Positions 7,994 through 12,500 of a stretch of DNA of 12,500 bases are shown here, in pieces. The position numbers and the translations under genes are program-made. Under the pieces are notes generated by a model. The model did not search any database, had not been told where the DNA came from, and saw nothing but the letters and a program-made list of their open reading frames with translations. This DNA comes from Trachelipus rathkii (Eukaryota; Arthropoda; Malacostraca; Isopoda; Trachelipodidae). The stretch lies in contig JABUQX010103563.1 of the NCBI GenBank assembly GCA_015478945.1, positions 1 through 12,500 on the forward strand. Direction: 5' to 3'. The first letter of the stretch is position 1. Every line of letters starts with the position of its first letter.

Positions 7994-8310
7994 AGACCAG
8001 AGAATCAAACAGTTATATATATAAGACAAATTTGAATATGTGGACCTAATATAAAAAAGATACATTAAAGTTTTCTTAAGCAATGAATAAGAAAGCTCTT
8101 AAAGCTTTCCAACAAAGAGAAAGGAATGCGAAGTCTTTCTATCAATTTAAAGTAAAGTTTCGTGTTTTAATATTTTCTTTTTCTTTTTTTTTTTTTCTTT
8201 TTCCATTTTTTCTTTTTATCTAAAGAGAAAAATTTAGCAGCCCAAAAATTCCGCCCTAATGCTTGTATTTTTCTTATAAAGAAAAAAAATCTGTATGGAT
8301 TTTTCAGATT
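7991..8310. other. single-copy-looking island with a pyrimidine tract
   Basis: No open frame is recognised. It contains an almost pure T/C tract at 8171-8220 and a perfect short hairpin TTTTTCTT-ATA-AAGAAAAA at 8268-8286. The tract could be a relic poly-T or a microsatellite; no associated element is identifiable. Confidence 0.5.
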
Positions 8311-8317
8311 GAAAAGC

Positions 8318-8473
8318 TTTTATATATAAGTTATATATATATATATATATATAGAAAGAAACAATATATAAGTTATATATATATAGTTATATATAGTGAG
8401 TGAGCAGTGATATGTTATATATATATATATATTTGAAAGATAAAATATATAAATATACATACACACATATATA

Positions 8474-8544
<71 letters not shown>

Positions 8545-8573
8545 ATATATATATATATATATAAGTATATATA

Positions 8574-8618
<45 letters not shown>

Positions 8619-8660
8619 TATATATATATGTTATATATATATATGGCGCAGTATATATAA
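8318..8660. repeat. (TA)n microsatellite tract
   Basis: Broken TA arrays. The longest uninterrupted run is 67 bp at 8476-8542, followed by further runs to 8642. Long frames here on either strand code only Tyr/Ile/His runs and are not genes. Confidence 0.95.
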
Positions 8661-8665
8661 AAGGT

Positions 8666-9788
8666 AAGAAGGGCATATAAACCTGACGGGAAGTTTTAAA
8701 ATAGGCTGCGTCATTGCCTTCATTAGAGTATAAAAGAGTGTAAGAAGATTTATGAGGCATGTAAGCTTTGCTTAGTCCTGAACCCACTTCTGAGCAATCA
8801 ACGATAGCTCTTTCCCCAATGAGTTGCATCCCAGTGAGTACATGCCATTTGTGTCCTCCTTGGAAGATTGGCCCTGGACTGCAATTGACAAGCCGCTTCC
8901 TATAAGCGAAATCTCAATTTTTTTTAAGCAGGTGGGAAGCGTGCAGAGCCGCTATACTCAGGGAATAGTGTTGAGAACCCAGCTGCTTGGATATCACTTT
9001 TATCTCGCACAGAGTGTGCAGAATTTTTTTCTCTTTCCTGATTTCTTTCACGCCAACGCTGAAGAACACTTCTATAGTATTCCTGGTTGGGATCAGTCTG
9101 CCTGTAGGTCCAAACTACATGCACAGATACAAGAATCGAAAAAAAACATAAAAATTGTCTTTCACATTCGACCGACTTTGTCGCTTTTTTCTTGAAGCTT
9201 GTTGCACTTCACCCTTCCGCTGCGATGATTGTTCCTTCGTTTCTGGTCATACCAATAAACCGCGATTCACGTTTGTAATCAACCCCCATTTGTCAAATCT
9301 TAGTTACTGAACTGATTAACTTTGTACTGACACTAAGTCGTTGTTGGGTTTACTCTGGCTCCTGACAAAAATTTTGGAATGAATTTCAATTGGACACTGA
9401 CCTCATTTCCAAATCTTGAATCTAAGTTGAATCAGATAAAAACATTAAACCACCCAGACATTTATCTCCGTATTTTTTAGAGTTCATAAGTCTCCGTGCT
9501 GATTTCTTTTCCAGTTTTAAAAAACATTTCCACAAACTCTGTGCAATTCTTTTTCAGCTAATGGAGAATCAAAAGGTGTCAGGAGACAGGACAACATGAC
9601 TGCTCAGTCTTCACAACCCGGCATAGAAATCAAAACTCGGCACTGAGGAAAGATCTCAAAGTTGATCATTCTCTAGTATGTTTCAAGGTAAAACAAGCTA
9701 GCGCCACAACACCCACCTCTCAAATCATGCGCCCCTTACTGGAGTAAAGTGGCGCCGCACCTATCAAAAACTTTCCAACAGAGGTATA
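8666..9788. other. longest non-repeat island, no recognised gene
   Basis: About 1.1 kb of more balanced composition. The plus strand holds the 123-codon frame listed separately. On the minus strand an overlapping frame begins at ATG 8829 with [16 protein letters not shown] and stays open into the (TA)n tract at 8660; I recognise no family in it. A polypyrimidine-CAG acceptor-like site lies at about 9548-9558 on the plus strand, and a small inverted repeat TTACT-gg-AGTAA at 9736-9747. Nothing recognisable follows either. Confidence 0.4.
8824..9195 (+). CDS. 123-codon open frame, unknown, doubtful
   Basis: The frame begins [18 protein letters not shown] and ends in [10 protein letters not shown] before TGA. 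It is rich in aromatic residues (for example [14 protein letters not shown]), with no signal peptide and no recognisable motif. The start ATG sits in GAGTTGCATCC context, which is not a notable initiation site. It could be a chance frame in one of the few balanced-composition islands, or a fragment of an exon. The minus strand is also open over 8924-9124, which weakens the case for either. Confidence 0.15.
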   Translation: MHPSEYMPFVSSLEDWPWTAIDKPLPISEISIFFKQVGSVQSRYTQGIVLRTQLLGYHFYLAQSVQNFFLFPDFFHANAEEHFYSIPGWDQSACRSKLHAQIQESKKNIKIVFHIRPTLSLFS

Positions 9789-9797
9789 TTCACACAG

Positions 9798-9854
<57 letters not shown>

Positions 9855-9876
9855 TGTATATATATATATATATAAA

Positions 9877-9947
<71 letters not shown>

Positions 9948-10244
9948 TGTATATATATGATATATATATATATATATATATAAAAATATATATATATATA
10001 AGTATATATATTATATATAATATATAGTAAGTATATATATATATATATACATATTATTATTATATTATTACATATATATATATATTAGTTACATATATAC
10101 ATGTATATATACATATATATTAAGTATATATATTATTATATATATATACATATTATATATATATTATATTATGTTTATATATGTATATTATTAAAGAGAG
10201 AAATATACAGATATGGTATACATATATATGTGGGCTACTTTAGA

Positions 10245-10283
<39 letters not shown>

Positions 10284-10454
10284 TACATTACACATTTTAG
10301 TAGATTTTATCAATTATTATTATCGTACATATTGGCTGGTGGCTATACACATATTATGATACATACATACATATATACATATACATGTATATATATTTAT
10401 ATGGTTATATATATATATATATATATATTATTTATATATTAATATATATATATG

Positions 10455-10507
<53 letters not shown>

Positions 10508-10579
10508 TATATGTAAAGAGTATATATATATATATTTCATATAATATATATATATATATATGCTATATATATATATATG

Positions 10580-10621
<42 letters not shown>

Positions 10622-10812
10622 TTTATAAGTAACATAAGGTGTTATATTATATATATATATATATATGTAGGAGTAAAGAGGCGCATATATAGTTAGTTAT
10701 TATTAAGAGTATGAGCATATACATATATTATATTATATAAAGTTATATATATATTATATATATATATATATATATGTATAGATAATATAAAGGTGGAGCG
10801 TATTATGATAAG

Positions 10813-10864
<52 letters not shown>

Positions 10865-10885
10865 GTTAAGGTATATGTTATATAA
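9789..10885. repeat. (TA)n microsatellite block, about 1.1 kb
   Basis: Dense TA runs, the longest near 10457-10505 and 10578-10620, separated by short mixed inserts (for example around 10190-10245, 10280-10350, 10620-10650 and 10780-10815). The inserts are too short to identify. Small ATT triplet runs occur near 10050 and 10310. Confidence 0.95.
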
Positions 10886-10899
10886 TAGTTATATATATA

Positions 10900-11050
10900 T
10901 ATTAAGGAAAAAATTTAAAGATAACTTTTTACTCCAAAATTTCCTAGTGTCCAAAGTAATCCTTCCATTTTTTTTTGGTCCCAGGCTCTCTTCCATTTCT
11001 TGATAAGAATGTTTCATCTCTCATGTAGAGTAGGCAGTGAGTGTAGGAAT
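10900..11050. other. short non-repeat island
   Basis: About 150 bp of mixed sequence between two TA blocks. The reading frames run out into TA repeat and no gene is recognised. Confidence 0.6.
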
Positions 11051-11326
11051 AATATATACATATATATATATATATATACATATACATATTATTATTATTA
11101 TTATTATTAATATTATTATATATATTATACATATATAAAGTGTATATATATATATATATATACATATATATATTTATATATATATTATATTATATTATAT
11201 ATATATATATATATATATTAGTTATATTAGTTAATATTATAGTTATACATACATATATATACATGTATTATATATTATTAATATATATGTTAATATATAT
11301 ACATATATACATATATATATATATAC
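11051..11326. repeat. (TA)n and (ATT)n microsatellite tract
   Basis: TA runs flank an ATT triplet run at about 11089-11115. The block ends at the 3' end of the minus-strand LINE that begins immediately to its right. Confidence 0.95.
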
Positions 11327-11329
11327 TGG

Positions 11330-12500
11330 CCTTTAATGGTAGTCGTACCACTGTCTTCTCCAATAGGAAGATTTCATGATTTATTGATGAGAAAACCACT
11401 AGACCTGTCAAGTAAGGTGATCAGCGAGCGTCACCACTGGCTCATTCTCTCCCAAAGCTTTGCTCCCTGTTTCCCCATCGTAGGCAGCCATCTCTTCAAC
11501 AAAATTTTCGTTGACTCTCCATCTCTTCCTTTAATCTTCCTCTGGGTTTTCTTCCCCTGCGCGTCCACCCCATCTTCTCTCTCTCATAACCTGTCCTTCT
11601 TCATAACGTTTCTAAATGTGCCCACCATCTATTCTTGATACCATCTTCCCCACCCAAAGGAAGTCACTCCTGACTTCCTTCTGACTTCCTTTTCATTCTT
11701 ATCCTATCTTTTTAGTCTTTTCAATCATAGCCTCAAGATCTTTCACATCTCCGTTGCCTGTATCCTACTTTCATGTCTTTGGTAGTACTCCATACCTCTG
11801 CACCGTTTACAACAATATAGAAGCCAACACTCCTTTTAGTAAATACTTCTTTTGACTTCCCCCATCCATTGTTATCTCATCAAAGAGCAATGCTGTTCAT
11901 CATTCTTGCTCTTCTCCCGTCTTTGCTATCCCTATGAGAGTGTTTCCTGCACCTGTCTTCTGTATATAATCCACACATATATTTTTAAAATTTTTCATCG
12001 TTCCTTAAACTCTTTCCATTTACCACCATCTCCCGGCCCCTTCCCTCTCTCCCTCTCACCTGCCATCATCACTTCTAGTTTTCTCAATGTTCATTTTAGT
12101 CCTTTCTTCTCCAAGTTTTCCAAAAGATCTCGAAATTGCATCTATCATCCCTTCTGTTTTCACCCACACTTCCGATCATCTGCATATGCTACAGATATCT
12201 CCTTCTTCCATATCACCACCCTCCCCCGACCCTCTTCTGAGCTAACCTTCTTCTTGACAATGTGTTTCTTGAACTGTAAAGGTGATAATATTTCCCTTTG
12301 CTTCACCCTTCGCCATCTCCAAACGATTTTTCCTTTATATCCTGTTCTCACTTTGGTACCGTCACTGCATACCTCCAAAATGGCCAATAATCCCTCACAC
12401 CTGCAACTCCCTCTCCAAAACCCTCCACAGTCCACCTCCATAGATTTTGTGTTTCCAAATGTTTTCTTAAAAAAACCTATAAATACTATATAAATCTCCC
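11330..12500 (-). pseudogene. decayed non-LTR retrotransposon (LINE), reverse transcriptase part, cut by window edge
   Basis: The longest open piece runs 12441 to 12160 on the minus strand. It reads TKVRTGYKGKIVW, then RRVKQREILSPLQF (usual form GVRQGD.LSP.LF), and ends in SVAYADD. The catalytic YADD is intact at 12175-12186. One frameshift later come EVWVKTEGMIDAISRSF and KMNIEKT (12077-12097), then GWGKSKEVF, AEVWSTT (11781-11801) and RWWAHLE (11610-11630). A degraded tail near 11430-11545 (RWLPTMGKQG, LWERMSQW) follows. This order is standard for the C-terminal half of LINE reverse transcriptases. The endonuclease and the fingers region would lie right of 12500. It is less decayed than the plus-strand LINE at 4880-7350. 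I cannot tell whether the two belong to one family. Confidence 0.7.
12160..12441 (-). other. open segment of the minus-strand reverse transcriptase with YADD
   Basis: This 93-codon piece covers the palm domain from just before the RQG-LSP box (residues 46-57) to YADD (residues 86-89). The spacing of about 30 residues between the two fits LINE reverse transcriptases. The Gly and Asp of the usual RQGD box read Arg and Glu here, and the frame is lost directly after YADD, so it is a relic. Confidence 0.65.

Noticed and set aside
8320..8829. 169-codon minus-strand frame with long Tyr/Ile runs
   Set aside because: About two thirds is (TA)n read as Tyr-Ile. Only the first 56 or so codons are ordinary sequence, and these match nothing I know.
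9749..10442. Tyr/Ile/His-rich frames on both strands
   Set aside because: They are products of the TA microsatellite, with the alternating Tyr-Ile pattern that any TA array gives.
11852..12493. 213-codon plus-strand frame, the longest in the window
   Set aside because: It lies opposite the minus-strand reverse transcriptase, which explains the sequence far better. The plus-strand product is a low-complexity Ser/Pro/Phe/Leu string that reflects the pyrimidine-rich complement.

Overview
The window looks like intergenic or intronic DNA from an invertebrate animal, and I see no intact host gene. A decapod crustacean (penaeid shrimp or similar) is my best guess. The reasons are the very dense (TA)n microsatellite tracts, the many decayed transposable elements, spliceosomal-type signals, and an orphan protein family that I associate with arthropods and cnidarians. 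This assignment is inference; no host marker gene is present.

Layout from left to right. 1-530 is AT-rich single-copy-looking DNA with a short acidic reading frame on the minus strand. 524-913 is a (TA)n tract. 914-1196 is a compact hAT-like miniature element with imperfect terminal inverted repeats and many GCACCGC words. A TTAA-flanked, piggyBac-like terminus lies at 1512-1539. 1571-4465 is the main find. It is a nearly full-length, two-exon, heavily decayed copy of an unnamed invertebrate gene family whose conserved residues resemble an RNase-H-fold (hAT-like) transposase. It still has a good branch point and 3' splice site, but carries many stops and frameshifts and is interrupted by about 300 bp of (GAT)n.

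4880-7350 is a decayed plus-strand non-LTR retrotransposon (LINE), with the end of its endonuclease domain and then its reverse transcriptase. Its 3' tail runs into an (AAT)n repeat. 7623-11330 is mostly (TA)n microsatellite broken by islands of ordinary sequence (7991-8310, 8666-9790, 10900-11050) in which I recognise nothing. The island at 8666-9790 holds a 123-codon frame with no recognisable homology. 11330-12500 is the 3' part of a second, minus-strand LINE. It retains a YADD motif, and its 5' part lies beyond the right edge.

Nothing here forms an operon or pathway. The window is an accumulation of at least three, probably four or five, unrelated mobile elements in a microsatellite-rich background. 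All protein-level calls come from reading conserved motifs across frameshifts by eye and have not been checked by a database search.
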